Position numbers and translations under genes: made by a program
Notes under the pieces: generated by a model
What the model was told of the DNA's origin: nothing
Databases searched by the model: none
The model's input: only the letters and a program-made list of their open reading frames with translations
NCBI RefSeq assembly: GCF_025195085.2
Contig: NZ_JANAVY020000001.1
Location: 744,001 to 808,000 of the forward strand
DNA from: Vibrio intestinalis
GTDB lineage: Bacteria > Pseudomonadota > Gammaproteobacteria > Enterobacterales > Vibrionaceae
DNA length: 64,000 bases
Direction of reading: 5' to 3'
In this document: piece by piece, positions 24,155-32,844 of the stretch
Numbering within the stretch: the stretch's first letter is position 1
How the letters are laid out: each line of letters starts with the position of its first letter

Positions 24155-24817
24155 TTAAGCCATTTGAGTCTGAATAAAACCAGCTAGCACGAGAATAAAT
24201 GCCGCAGTCCACATCAGTTTCTTCTGTAGACTCTTACGACGAGAAGCGGCTAGCTCTGCCTTTGCTTCTGCCTCGGCTTTCAAGCGCGCTTCTTCTTCAC
24301 GCTGGCGTTGCTCTTCTGCTCTCTTTTCATCAAGCAGGTGCTGATAATGGCTATAAAACGCGTTTTCCGATGTACGGATCTCACCTAGAGTATCCGTAAC
24401 TTGTTGCCAATCTTGTGGGATCTGTTGGCTGAAAGATGCAAGTTGCTCAGCGACGTCTTGCGCTAACGGTGTTTTGCTTGAAATCTCACTCAACTGACGC
24501 GCTTGGCTTAATAGATTGGTAAATGCTTGGGCATGTTCACGCTCACTTTCCAAAGAGGAAGAAGGCTTACCGCCTTGGCGCAAGTCATCAAGGGACGAAT
24601 CAATGACAGATTCGTTTTTGGAAAGGTAACTCTCAATAGATGACAGGGTACGTTTAAGAGAAGCGCTGTGCTCTTGAACGACTTTCGTACTGTTCTCAAC
24701 AGTTTTCTGACTGTTTTCAATATTTTTGCCTGCTTTTACGCGCGCTTCATGCACTGGTAAAAAGGCACGTCTAAACTCTTCGATACTCTCGAAGTTTGCC
24801 AAGCCTTGATCTTGCAT
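24155..24817 (-). CDS. Tail-anchored coiled-coil protein, first gene of the FtsK/WXG-like operon
   Basis: This 220-residue protein is helical with a Glu/Ala/Arg-rich coiled coil at about 165-195 and a single C-terminal membrane segment (LMWTAAFILVLAGFIQT), so it is probably anchored in the inner membrane with its bulk in the cytoplasm. The ATG at 24817 is chosen because AGGA lies 5 bases upstream; an in-frame TTG at 24856 extends the frame without support. It may tether the soluble FtsK-type ATPase encoded next to it (inference). Confidence 0.7.
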   Translation of the reverse strand: MQDQGLANFESIEEFRRAFLPVHEARVKAGKNIENSQKTVENSTKVVQEHSASLKRTLSSIESYLSKNESVIDSSLDDLRQGGKPSSSLESEREHAQAFTNLLSQARQLSEISSKTPLAQDVAEQLASFSQQIPQDWQQVTDTLGEIRTSENAFYSHYQHLLDEKRAEEQRQREEEARLKAEAEAKAELAASRRKSLQKKLMWTAAFILVLAGFIQTQMA

Positions 24818-25208
24818 ACTCTTCCTAACAAAGTTGTTAAATTGACATTCATACAATCGCTAGGAACCGCCTGAAAGCTTTGCCGTCCCTAGCAAATAAG
24901 CTATACATTTTTTAGTTCAGCTAGTCATATATAAACTAATTAACTAACTGATTAATAATGGAGACGAACGGTATCATGCACATAATTTTCGTTCAATTTT
25001 ATGAGTATGCAAAAGCAGCATACGAACTCCGCTATTTATAAAAATGTGAAGAAAGCCACATCAAAGCGAGAACTCGCTCAAGCCTTACATATCAAGGCGA
25101 GCAGCGAGCGCGCTTATGCTGATATGAATTGTAAAAAACTGCACAAAATATGATAGGGACGTAAAAAACCGCAAAAGCCGCAAAATTTTTTAAACTTTTT
25201 ATCGACGA
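24818..25208. other. Upstream region of the FtsK/WXG-like operon
   Basis: This 390-base gap should hold the operon promoter. It contains an imperfect hairpin in the leader (GCTAGGAAC at 24859-24867 with GTCCCTAGC at 24885-24893). A plus-strand open frame at 25001-25153 could encode a 50-residue basic peptide (MSMQKQHTNSAIYKN...) but it has no ribosome binding site, so I do not call it. No further structure seen. Confidence 0.4.
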
Positions 25209-25210
25209 CA

Positions 25211-25238
25211 AAAAGCCCTCACAGTGTGAGGGCTTGTT
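25211..25238 (-). terminator. Terminator of the PTS operon
   Basis: AAGCCCTCAC (25213-25222) pairs with GTGAGGGCTT (25226-25235) around an AGT loop; the minus strand continues with a T run. It lies 40 bases past the IIA stop codon. Confidence 0.9.
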
Positions 25239-25277
25239 ACATAAGGGGGTGACTAAATCTTATCTTTCAGAGGATGC

Positions 25278-25727
25278 TTAGTATTTCTTCAAAATTGCAG
25301 CAATTTGCTCTGTGTTTTCAGCTTCAATCATCGCGGTGATATCATCATCGTTTTGGAACAATTCAGACAAAGCAACGATGGTTTGGATATGACTATCAGA
25401 GTCCATCGCGGCCAATGTAATGGCAACAAATACGTCGCCATTATCTTCTGATTGTAAATCCACACCATGTTTAAACACGGTTACCTGAAGAGAGGCTTGG
25501 TTCACGCCATCTTCTGGACGAGCATGTGGCATTGCAATCTTAGGTGCTAGCACATAGTACGCGCCGATCTCTTGATGCTTTTGCTTAATCGCTGCGAGAT
25601 AACTTGGCTCTACTTTGCCTTGCTCTAAAAGCTTTGAGCAGGTGATATCAAGCGCTTGCTCTACCGTTAACTCTTTTTGCTCTGTGATGACAATGCCATT
25701 GTCACCGATTAGGTTAAAGATACTCAT
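25278..25727 (-). CDS. ulaC: PTS sugar transporter subunit IIA, ascorbate (UlaC) type
   Basis: This 149-residue cytoplasmic protein carries phosphate from HPr to IIB. It has the mannitol/fructose-type IIA fold, with the phosphorylated histidine in MPHARPEDG at residue 68, the same position as in E. coli UlaC. The ATG at 25727 overlaps the stop of the IIC gene (ATGA), so the two are coupled; a longer TTG start at 25739 is not needed. Substrate is probably L-ascorbate or a related sugar acid, but no ascorbate catabolic genes are adjacent, so specificity is uncertain. Confidence 0.85.
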   Translation of the reverse strand: MSIFNLIGDNGIVITEQKELTVEQALDITCSKLLEQGKVEPSYLAAIKQKHQEIGAYYVLAPKIAMPHARPEDGVNQASLQVTVFKHGVDLQSEDNGDVFVAITLAAMDSDSHIQTIVALSELFQNDDDITAMIEAENTEQIAAILKKY

Positions 25728-26980
25728 GACACAATCCAACCTAGAATCAGACCAACAACACCGAAGTCAAAGTCAGCAAATGTTGTTGCTTCAAGGCCTA
25801 GGCCACCGAGTACAGGAAGAAGCAGCATAGGTAGGAACGAGATACATAAGCCTTGAGTAAATGAACCTAGAATCGCACCACGTAGACCACCTGTCGCGTT
25901 ACCGTAAACACCAGCCGCGCCACCAACGAAGAAGTGAGGAACCACGCCTGCTACAATTATTGTCCAACCGAATGCGCCTTGAATACCCATAGCAACAAGA
26001 CCTGCAGCAAAAGAACATAGGAAACCAATTAGTACCGCATTAGGCGCTACTGGGAATACCATCGGACAATCTAGTGCTGGTTTAGCGCCTGGAACTAACG
26101 TATCTGAAATACCTTTGAACGCCGGAACGATTTCAGCAATCAGCATCTTCACGCCTTGCAGAACAATGTACACACCACCAGCAAACACGAGAGATTGCAT
26201 AAAGGTAAACACAACCCAGTTTTGACCGTCAGATACTGTTTCAACAAACTCACCACCTGCAAACACAGACGCTAGCATGAAGAACACAGCCATAGTTGTC
26301 GCTACCGCTACTGGCGTATCACGCAGGAACATTAGGCTCTTAGGAACGTTGATGTCTTCTGTTGATTTAGACGTATCACCAAATTTGCTACCGATAAAGC
26401 CAGATACTACGTAAGACAGCGTTGAGAAGTGTCCAATCGCAAGTTGATCGGTGCCCATTACCTTTTCAGTGTACTTTTGGCCAATCGCTGGCATAACCAC
26501 CATCAGTGAACCCACTAACATTGAGCCAATTGCAACCAATGCCGTGCCTTTGATGCCCGCAGTAGACAGAATGACTGCCACCAGCATCGACATGAACATT
26601 GTGTGGTGACCAGTTAAGAAAATATATTTAAGAGGAGTGAAACGAGCCAATAAAATGTTCACTACAAAAGCGAAGAACATAATAAGTGCCATTTCATAAC
26701 CAAATGCTTCTTGTGCTAATGCGACAATTGCTTCGTTATTTGGAATTACACCACTTACACCAAATGCTTCTGTAAATACTACTGAGAAATTATTTAGCGC
26801 ACCAACTAATGCACCAGCACCAAAACCTAAAATTAGGAAACCCATTACGGTTTTAATTGTGCCTTTTAAAATCGTTGAAATATCAGCCTTTTGCGCAATC
26901 AAACCGACAAAAGCTATTAAACCAACCATGATTGCTGGCTCTTTTAATAAGCCGAGCATGAACTCAAAAAAGTTTTGCAT
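25724..26980 (-). CDS. ulaA: PTS subunit IIC, ascorbate (UlaA/SgaT) family
   Basis: This 418-residue membrane permease has about ten hydrophobic segments. FLTGHHTMFMSM, VGALNNFSVVFTEAFG, PHFFVGGAAGVYGNATGG and GLGLEATTF-type loops are typical of the UlaA family rather than glucose or fructose IIC. It translocates and, with IIB, phosphorylates its sugar. Gene order IIB-IIC-IIA on the minus strand with 10-base spacing and an ATGA overlap shows one operon. E. coli UlaA is about 465 residues, so this one is slightly short. Confidence 0.87.
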   Translation of the reverse strand: MQNFFEFMLGLLKEPAIMVGLIAFVGLIAQKADISTILKGTIKTVMGFLILGFGAGALVGALNNFSVVFTEAFGVSGVIPNNEAIVALAQEAFGYEMALIMFFAFVVNILLARFTPLKYIFLTGHHTMFMSMLVAVILSTAGIKGTALVAIGSMLVGSLMVVMPAIGQKYTEKVMGTDQLAIGHFSTLSYVVSGFIGSKFGDTSKSTEDINVPKSLMFLRDTPVAVATTMAVFFMLASVFAGGEFVETVSDGQNWVVFTFMQSLVFAGGVYIVLQGVKMLIAEIVPAFKGISDTLVPGAKPALDCPMVFPVAPNAVLIGFLCSFAAGLVAMGIQGAFGWTIIVAGVVPHFFVGGAAGVYGNATGGLRGAILGSFTQGLCISFLPMLLLPVLGGLGLEATTFADFDFGVVGLILGWIVS

Positions 26981-26990
26981 ATTATTTACC

Positions 26991-27260
26991 TTACATAAAT
27001 TGTTTTAATTGCTCTTCGATAGATGCCTTATCAAAGATATTCGCTAGGCTAACAATATTTTCTTTTCCTGCTTCTGCTAATTGGTTTGCTACATCCGTTG
27101 CCGCTACCCAAATATCTGCTTTACTTGATGCTGCTGATGATAAATCTTCATGATCAACTTCGGCTTCCAAGCCAATTTTACCTGCGACTTCCTTTACCGC
27201 CATTTCCATCATCAGTGAAGTACCAAGACCGTTTCCGCAAACAACCATAATCTTTTTCAT
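26991..27260 (-). CDS. ulaB: PTS subunit IIB, ascorbate (UlaB) type
   Basis: This 89-residue cytoplasmic protein has the phosphorylated cysteine at residue 8 in MVVCGNGLGTSLMMEM, the lactose/ascorbate-type IIB P-loop. It is the first gene of the PTS operon and lies 100 bases downstream of a large inverted repeat that may be an operator. Confidence 0.88.
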   Translation of the reverse strand: MKKIMVVCGNGLGTSLMMEMAVKEVAGKIGLEAEVDHEDLSSAASSKADIWVAATDVANQLAEAGKENIVSLANIFDKASIEEQLKQFM

Positions 27261-27359
27261 ATTCGTAATCTCTGTAGGGGTTAATCAAAGTGGCAAATAT
27301 TCATTGCTCTTGTTTGTTGAGAGAATCATATCCAAAACCCTTCAAATCAGAATAGATCA

Positions 27360-27390
27360 CCATCACAAAACCAAAATGACCTTGTGATGG
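27360..27390. promoter_or_regulatory. Inverted repeat upstream of the PTS operon
   Basis: CCATCACAA (27360-27368) and TTGTGATGG (27382-27390) are perfect inverted repeats 13 bases apart. The TGTGA/TCACA halves recall CRP or GntR sites, but the spacing is not that of a single CRP site. Possible operator of ulaBAC or an mRNA leader hairpin. Confidence 0.45.
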
Positions 27391-27554
27391 AGATCTCGTA
27401 TTTGAGCGAGTTTTATAAGCATTCTATTGTTATTACCTCTTTGGGGTTAGAAATAGAATGACGTATTTTTAGTATGTTTTTAGAAAGGAATTTTAAAGTG
27501 TGAAGTGCGTATATGAACTGATGTAAATATGATAACTGCCGTACTTAAATAAAT

Positions 27555-28040
27555 TTACTTACCATAATCTGTAAGCATTTTCTTAAGAAGGCTATTAACG
27601 TCTTTCGTTTTCTTGTTTCTTTTCGTAAGTGCAGATAATGATGTAGGTCTTTCAGTTTCTTCCGGCTGCTTATCGGTATTTTCTAAGCCCTTTTTCATTT
27701 TTTGTACTGCTGGTAGCAGCATACGAATCTCATCACCCTGCTCATTTTCCAATACAACGATATTGTCAGACTCAACTTGAACAATCGTTAAAATACCATG
27801 TTTTACTGATTCTACCTTTTCACCAACCATAGAAGATTGTGGAGGCACAGAGCGATCAGACAGTTGGCCACTGCGCAATTTAGCCGCCGTGATGGAGCGA
27901 ATATTGCCGGTATTTTCAAACGCAACGATCACGGTGTGGGTATTGTAATATTCCACTACCTGAACGTAGCCGTGTTTTTTGGTTTCAAATCTAGCACCAA
28001 TTTGCATATCTAATGGTGCTTCCATTTTTTTCATTAACAT
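27555..28040 (-). CDS. Hypothetical protein with two short beta-type repeats
   Basis: This 161-residue soluble protein contains two related segments: IGARFETKKHGYVQVVEYYN (residues about 12-31) with a following TVIVAFENTG strand, and VGEKVESVKHGILTIVQVES with DNIVVLENEQG. Such G-x-x-F/V-x-T-x-x-x-G-x-x-x-V-V repeats are small SH3-like barrels found also in phage proteins. The C terminus is Lys-rich. The ATG at 28040 has AGGAA 6 bases upstream; an in-frame GTG at 28109 is less likely. Function unknown. Confidence 0.65.
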   Translation of the reverse strand: MLMKKMEAPLDMQIGARFETKKHGYVQVVEYYNTHTVIVAFENTGNIRSITAAKLRSGQLSDRSVPPQSSMVGEKVESVKHGILTIVQVESDNIVVLENEQGDEIRMLLPAVQKMKKGLENTDKQPEETERPTSLSALTKRNKKTKDVNSLLKKMLTDYGK

Positions 28041-28177
28041 CCAGAGTTCCTGATGCCTCTCTATAAAATTGCTATAACTTCTCAATGCGGGATAAGAAAG
28101 TAAGCCCACTTAAAAACTATGTAGCATGAAATACTTTGCAGCATGAGAAGGCACACACTCTAAGTATAAACGCAGGT

Positions 28178-28306
28178 ATGTTCAAATTGAATAATACACT
28201 CTTGAGTCAAATAGACGATCTAGCTCTAATTCAAGCGATGCAAACTTATCTCTCAGTAGATATACAAGAGTTGTATGAGAAGAAACGGCGTTGGTGGGCT
28301 ATTTAA
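28178..28306 (+). CDS. Possible small protein (42 residues)
   Basis: An ATG-started frame encodes a peptide ending in IQELYEKKRRWWAI. GCAGGT lies just before the ATG. The sequence has a helical, amphipathic look (LSQIDDLALIQAMQTYLSV) and an aromatic basic tail, so it is a plausible small gene in the gap between two minus-strand genes. No homologue recognised; it could be chance. Confidence 0.35.
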   Translation: MFKLNNTLLSQIDDLALIQAMQTYLSVDIQELYEKKRRWWAI

Positions 28307-28316
28307 CTAGAACGCC

Positions 28317-29018
28317 TTAACCAAGCTCGACTAGCGACTCAACACTGATGGCATCATGACGCCAATACTCAATATCACAACTGATTAGCTGACCCTGTTG
28401 ATCATAATTGATACGCTCAACCACAAGTGAAGGCGTGCCTGATGTGGCTCTTAGTGCCTGAGCAACGTCACCCAGCAATGAACTGGTTGAAATGCGATAG
28501 TGCGTTTGTTGATACTGCACAGAAAAATGGTCGTGATAGACATCAGAGATAGAATTGATCACTTCAAAATCAAGCAAGTTTGGGAACTGCTGAGGATTGG
28601 AATAGTGAGTAACGTATGCGACAGGGCGATCTTCCAAATAACGAACGCGATCTATTTGGTAAACATCAGAAAAAGGCGGCAGTTTAAGTAAGCGCGCTGC
28701 GAGCTTATTCGCCAGTATTGCTTTGGCACTGATTAGCTCAGTTTTCGGTGTTCTATTTTGCGATTGAGCAAGCTCAGAAAAAGCACCTCTCTGCTTAGGA
28801 TCGTAACGCAATGGCTGAGGAGAAATAAACCACCCTCGGCGATCTTCTCGATAAATGCGTCCCTCCGCCTCAAGCAGCGATAGCGCCTCGCGCAGTGTTA
28901 CCCGCGTAGTATCAAACGATTCAGCCAATTTACGTTCCGCTGGCAACTTTTGCCGCGGAGCTAACATGCCTGCTTCAATTTGCTCCACTATCGAATCTTT
29001 AATTTTTACGTACTGCAC
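28317..29018 (-). CDS. GntR family transcriptional regulator, HutC/UTRA subfamily
   Basis: This 233-residue regulator has an N-terminal winged helix (residues 5-70: LPAERKLAESFDTTRVTLREALSLLEAEG, the GntR signature) and a C-terminal UTRA ligand domain (about 90-230, with VYQIDRVRYLEDRPVAYVTHY and CDIEYWRHDAISV). UTRA domains bind small sugars, amino acids or phosphonates. The start is a GTG at 29018 with AAGGAT upstream. It may control the nearby PTS operon, but it is separated from it by the hypothetical gene, so the target is open. Confidence 0.85.
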   Translation of the reverse strand: MQYVKIKDSIVEQIEAGMLAPRQKLPAERKLAESFDTTRVTLREALSLLEAEGRIYREDRRGWFISPQPLRYDPKQRGAFSELAQSQNRTPKTELISAKAILANKLAARLLKLPPFSDVYQIDRVRYLEDRPVAYVTHYSNPQQFPNLLDFEVINSISDVYHDHFSVQYQQTHYRISTSSLLGDVAQALRATSGTPSLVVERINYDQQGQLISCDIEYWRHDAISVESLVELG

Positions 29019-29458
29019 AAGTATCCTTATATCCCTCCCCGCTGTTCGCTCTAGACTCTAGAACTGAACTACTCCAGCCCACAAAACAAGACTGATACGG
29101 AATCTGAACGATTGATTTCACGAAATATTACCGCATTAGCGATCGCGCGTACATGACGCAAGATTCAGGTTGAGACGAATCGAGCATTGGCTATACAGCG
29201 ATACTCGTCGATTCATTCAACAGGCATTCAACGGTGAGTCGCGCGTATTAAAAATAAACTCAGTTAACAAGGAAAAATCAGTGGTTAATCTTTCCAATTT
29301 TCTCACCTAGTGAGGTTATCTTGCTTATTTATATGAAAAAACGCATGAAACCCGGCAACGAATCCCCTTCACCTTGACCGAATTTCACTCGCTGATGCGC
29401 GTTAAAATAGACCGTCCAAACACATCGCTCCCGAAGCTCACAACCAAGGTGCATCAGT
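29019..29458. other. Intergenic region between regulator and GNAT-like gene
   Basis: These 440 bases hold divergent promoters. I see no gene, no repeat family and no strong hairpin here. Confidence 0.4.
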
Positions 29459-29842
29459 ATGGACAAAAACGCGCAAAAACTTCTTAACTGTCTTTGTAAT
29501 CAATACGATAGACTAGCTAAAAACCTTCAACATCGCCCTTTTCCTGAGTTCTCAGAAACCATTAAATCCGAGTTCGGATACTGCTACGTACGCTGCGCTG
29601 TTGGCAGCCAACGCTTTTCAATTGTCTCGGTACATTTCGCCCCGTCTGTCAGAGGGCAAGGCATCTTAACCGCGTTTATTGACCATATAGAGCACAACCC
29701 GCACCACTACCAAGGCGTCGAAGTTGCAATCATTGAAAACAAAGGGCTCGCTCAGCACCTACTCTCTCTTGGATGGCAATACAAATCTTGGTTCTCTAAG
29801 GTGTTCTTCTCTAACAAGCCGACTCTAGTTCATGATTTTTGA
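29459..29842 (+). CDS. GNAT-like acetyltransferase fold protein
   Basis: This 127-residue protein has a GNAT motif A: IVSVHFAPSVRGQGILTAFIDHI, with the RGQGI acetyl-CoA pyrophosphate loop, followed by EVAIIENKGLAQHLLSLGW, the motif B-like strand and helix. The N-terminal part is short, so it is a minimal GNAT domain. Substrate unknown. AAGGTG lies 7 bases before the ATG. It stands alone. Confidence 0.7.
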   Translation: MDKNAQKLLNCLCNQYDRLAKNLQHRPFPEFSETIKSEFGYCYVRCAVGSQRFSIVSVHFAPSVRGQGILTAFIDHIEHNPHHYQGVEVAIIENKGLAQHLLSLGWQYKSWFSKVFFSNKPTLVHDF

Positions 29843-29882
29843 ATGAGTCACCTGACGACGATTTACAACTCACTTCCCGCTG

Positions 29883-30728
29883 CTAAATCGTCACTACGCG
29901 GCCCGTCGGCAGCAGCTCTAAACGATCGCTAAGATTTTCTTTTAAAAGTTGGAACGCTTTCATTCCGGTGCAATGGCCGGTGTAATACATATCAATAGGA
30001 TACTGAGCCAATAGATGGCCAATTTCTCTGATCTCTTGTGAAGTGCCACCTATGCTATTGAAAATAGGTAGTCCCACGAGATGAAAACCACCTACAACTG
30101 CTTTGATATCATGTTGAGGGAATCGCTCAATGACCGTTTCAATCATATTCAACACGCCACTATGGGCACAGCCAGTAAATATCACCAAACCATCACTTTC
30201 TTCGATCACAAGAATCTGCTCATGTTCGAACGAGTCATGCACTAGCCCTGCTTCTGTCTTTGTGTACAGATATTGATTACCTTTCGGCTTGGGATGCTTA
30301 TTACATATTTCGGTAATGACATGGATGTTGGGCGCAATCTCTGTAGTACGATCGAGGAACATAAAACGATGAGCCTCACTTTGCAGCATCGCCTTATCAA
30401 TACCAACATTACTTTTAAAGCCTAAGGCTCGAAAATAGAAATCCTGACTCTCACTCTGTTTAAGATACACTTTGGCAGATGAGTTCTGCTCAGTGAAATA
30501 CTTGGTACCATTACAATGGTCATGGTGTCGGTGAGATATCACCACCATATCGACTTGCTTTATATCAACATCTAACGCTTTAGCGTTATCAATAAAAGTA
30601 CTTCCACTCCCCGTATCAAAAAGAAGCTGCTTGCCCATTGTTTCAACATGAAATGACAGCCCTCGCTCTACAGAAAGATCAGGCCGTTCATCTAAACGGG
30701 TATTATCAACCAATGTTGTCAGTTTCAT
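29883..30728 (-). CDS. MBL-fold metallo-hydrolase, MJ0937-like family
   Basis: This 281-residue protein has the metallo-beta-lactamase metal motif HRHHDH after DMVVIS (about residue 64), LLFDTGSG before it, GLVIFTGCAHSG in the middle and VVGGFHL near the end, then a C-terminal YTGHCTG. These are the features of the family annotated as 7,8-dihydropterin-6-methyl-aminobenzene phosphate synthase-like hydrolases. The substrate in Vibrio is not known. It is monocistronic. Confidence 0.82.
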   Translation of the reverse strand: MKLTTLVDNTRLDERPDLSVERGLSFHVETMGKQLLFDTGSGSTFIDNAKALDVDIKQVDMVVISHRHHDHCNGTKYFTEQNSSAKVYLKQSESQDFYFRALGFKSNVGIDKAMLQSEAHRFMFLDRTTEIAPNIHVITEICNKHPKPKGNQYLYTKTEAGLVHDSFEHEQILVIEESDGLVIFTGCAHSGVLNMIETVIERFPQHDIKAVVGGFHLVGLPIFNSIGGTSQEIREIGHLLAQYPIDMYYTGHCTGMKAFQLLKENLSDRLELLPTGRVVTI

Positions 30729-30858
30729 AATGTCTCAGACGGTATAACTCAATGTCGGTGATTATACCGCCTGAAACTCTGGGTGTTAGGCTCTACCTAT
30801 CATTTATAAATAATATCAATAATTTAAAGTTAAACTTTCTAGATATCCCCAAGAGTAG

Positions 30859-32604
30859 CTAGTTGCCGAGCACAATCCCCTCACGCCGAGAATCTGCGCC
30901 GCCGGTCATTTTCCCATCTTGGAACACCACACCATGAAGGCCAGAGTTGAGATCTCGCAAGTTAACTTCGAATCCCATCTTCTCCAATGGCGCTTTGAAC
31001 TTCTCAGCATCGGTGCCGATTTCAAGATCATAGGTACCAAAACGATTCAGCATATTAGGCATTTCTATCGCTTGTTGAATAGGCATTCCCCAATCAATAT
31101 GGGCAATCAAGGTTTTGGCCACATAGCCAATAATGCGCGAACCTCCCGGTGATCCAATCGCCATATAAGGCTCGCCCTCTTTCATCACTATGGTCGGTGC
31201 CATGGAGGAGCGAGGTCGCTTGCCGGGCTCAACTCTGTTCGCGATTGGCAAACCATTCTTATGGGAAGCGAACGAAAAATCGGTCAGTTCGTTGTTTAGC
31301 AAGAAGCCATTGGACATCACACGAGAACCAAAGCCGTTTTCTATAGTGCTGGTCATTGAGATGATATTGCCCTCACCATCAACAATAACGATATGAGTGG
31401 TACTTGGTAGCTCTATGGATTCATCATCGGCCATAGCAATTTTCATATCCCAAGGCGGCTCGCCCGCAGCGGCGGATTCAAGAGCTTCCCCTTGCGTTAT
31501 CAATGCTGCTCGCTGCGCTAAATATTCTGGGTCAAGCAAGCCTTGTGGCATGGGTACATAATCAGAATCTGCCATGTAGCGCCCACGATCAGCAAAGGCG
31601 AGGCGAGAGGCATCGCCGATAATCTGCCACGATGTCGGGTTATCTTTACCTAACTTAGCCAAATCAAAATGGCTGGAAATACCAAGTATTTGCCCCAAGG
31701 TTAACGCGCCAGAACTTGGCGGCCCCATACCGCACACATCGTATTGATGGTAAGCCGAGCACACCACGTCACGCTCGATAACTTTGTAAGTGGCGAAATC
31801 TTCCATCGCTAACAAACCGGGGTTATCTTCAATCGCGGTGACTTTATTGACGATACTCTTGGCAATATTGCCAGTATAAAACGGAACTGAACCCTGTTTA
31901 GCAATAGTTTGAAGCGTTTCCGCGTATGCTTTGTTCACTAGCTTATAGCCTTGTGGCAACGGTTCACCATCTTGGGTGAAAAAGTAAGCCTGAGTGTCAG
32001 GGTAGCGAGCTAATCGCGCCTTATCATTCGCAATAGAAGTAGCCATACGAGGTGACACTTCAAACCCATTATTGGCTAACTGAATTGCAGGTTGCATCAG
32101 CTCAGCCCAAGGTTTATCACCATATTTTTGGTGCATAGTTTCAAGCAGCTTAACGGTGCCCGGCGTTCCCACCGATCGTCCACCGACAACCGCGTCAAAG
32201 AATTTAAGCGATTGACCGTGTTTATCTTGAAACAGCTCTGGTCTCGCGGCTAGTGGCGCCGTTTCTCGCCCATCAAAACTGGTCAGCGCCTTTTTCTTTG
32301 CATCCCAATAGACAAGAAATGCCCCACCGCCTAAGCCTGACGATTGCGGCTCGACTAACCCAAGCACAGTTTGCACTGCCACCAGCGCATCAGCCGCGCT
32401 ACCACCTGAGTTAAGTACTTGATAACCCGCCTCTACCGCCAATGGGTGCGCAGCCGTCACGATAAATTGCTTTGCTTCAACCGCTTTCTTTGTGCGTATT
32501 TCATTGGTTGCCTCTGGTGCAACCGAGTCTGCAATTTGTGCGTCAGCAAGCACAGCCCATGAAGCCATCCCTGCAATGGCTGCAAGCATTGTTAATCTAG
32601 CCAT
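30859..32604 (-). CDS. ggt: Gamma-glutamyltranspeptidase
   Basis: This 581-residue periplasmic precursor hydrolyses glutathione and transfers its gamma-glutamyl group. A signal peptide (about residues 1-22) is followed by AAHPLAVEAGYQVLNSGGSAADA and EPQSSGLGGGAFLVYWD, the conserved large-subunit start. Autocleavage is expected before the nucleophile Thr402 in PSTTHIVIVD; NGFGSRV, RPRSSMAPTIV and GSPGGSRIIG are small-subunit motifs. Glutathione catabolism fits with neighbouring glutathione enzymes further along (gloA). AAGGATATTC precedes the start. Confidence 0.94.
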   Translation of the reverse strand: MARLTMLAAIAGMASWAVLADAQIADSVAPEATNEIRTKKAVEAKQFIVTAAHPLAVEAGYQVLNSGGSAADALVAVQTVLGLVEPQSSGLGGGAFLVYWDAKKKALTSFDGRETAPLAARPELFQDKHGQSLKFFDAVVGGRSVGTPGTVKLLETMHQKYGDKPWAELMQPAIQLANNGFEVSPRMATSIANDKARLARYPDTQAYFFTQDGEPLPQGYKLVNKAYAETLQTIAKQGSVPFYTGNIAKSIVNKVTAIEDNPGLLAMEDFATYKVIERDVVCSAYHQYDVCGMGPPSSGALTLGQILGISSHFDLAKLGKDNPTSWQIIGDASRLAFADRGRYMADSDYVPMPQGLLDPEYLAQRAALITQGEALESAAAGEPPWDMKIAMADDESIELPSTTHIVIVDGEGNIISMTSTIENGFGSRVMSNGFLLNNELTDFSFASHKNGLPIANRVEPGKRPRSSMAPTIVMKEGEPYMAIGSPGGSRIIGYVAKTLIAHIDWGMPIQQAIEMPNMLNRFGTYDLEIGTDAEKFKAPLEKMGFEVNLRDLNSGLHGVVFQDGKMTGGADSRREGIVLGN

Positions 32605-32844
32605 GAATATCCTTATTCGTTGTCATTCACCTAATAGGAGAATAGGTGAGCAACAGCAAAACGATAGAATGAGATAACAGGTTTGTGACGCCTTGGACAA
32701 CAATACCCACTAACGAACTGAGTCTCATTTGTAGATAGTAAAGTGCTGAGTTATTGCTATAATCCGGCGATTTTTCAAAGGCTAACCCTTTGCCTTCCCA
32801 CACAATAAGAACCGACTTATGTTATTTAAAGTGCAGACCGCTTC

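Noticed and set aside
7628..24817. Type VI secretion locus (suggested by the Ser/Thr kinase and coiled-coil proteins)
   Set aside because: No Tss genes, Hcp, VgrG or ClpV are present; the motor is FtsK-like.
25001..25153. 50-residue plus-strand peptide upstream of the FtsK operon
   Set aside because: No ribosome binding site and it lies in the promoter gap; could be chance, so only noted.
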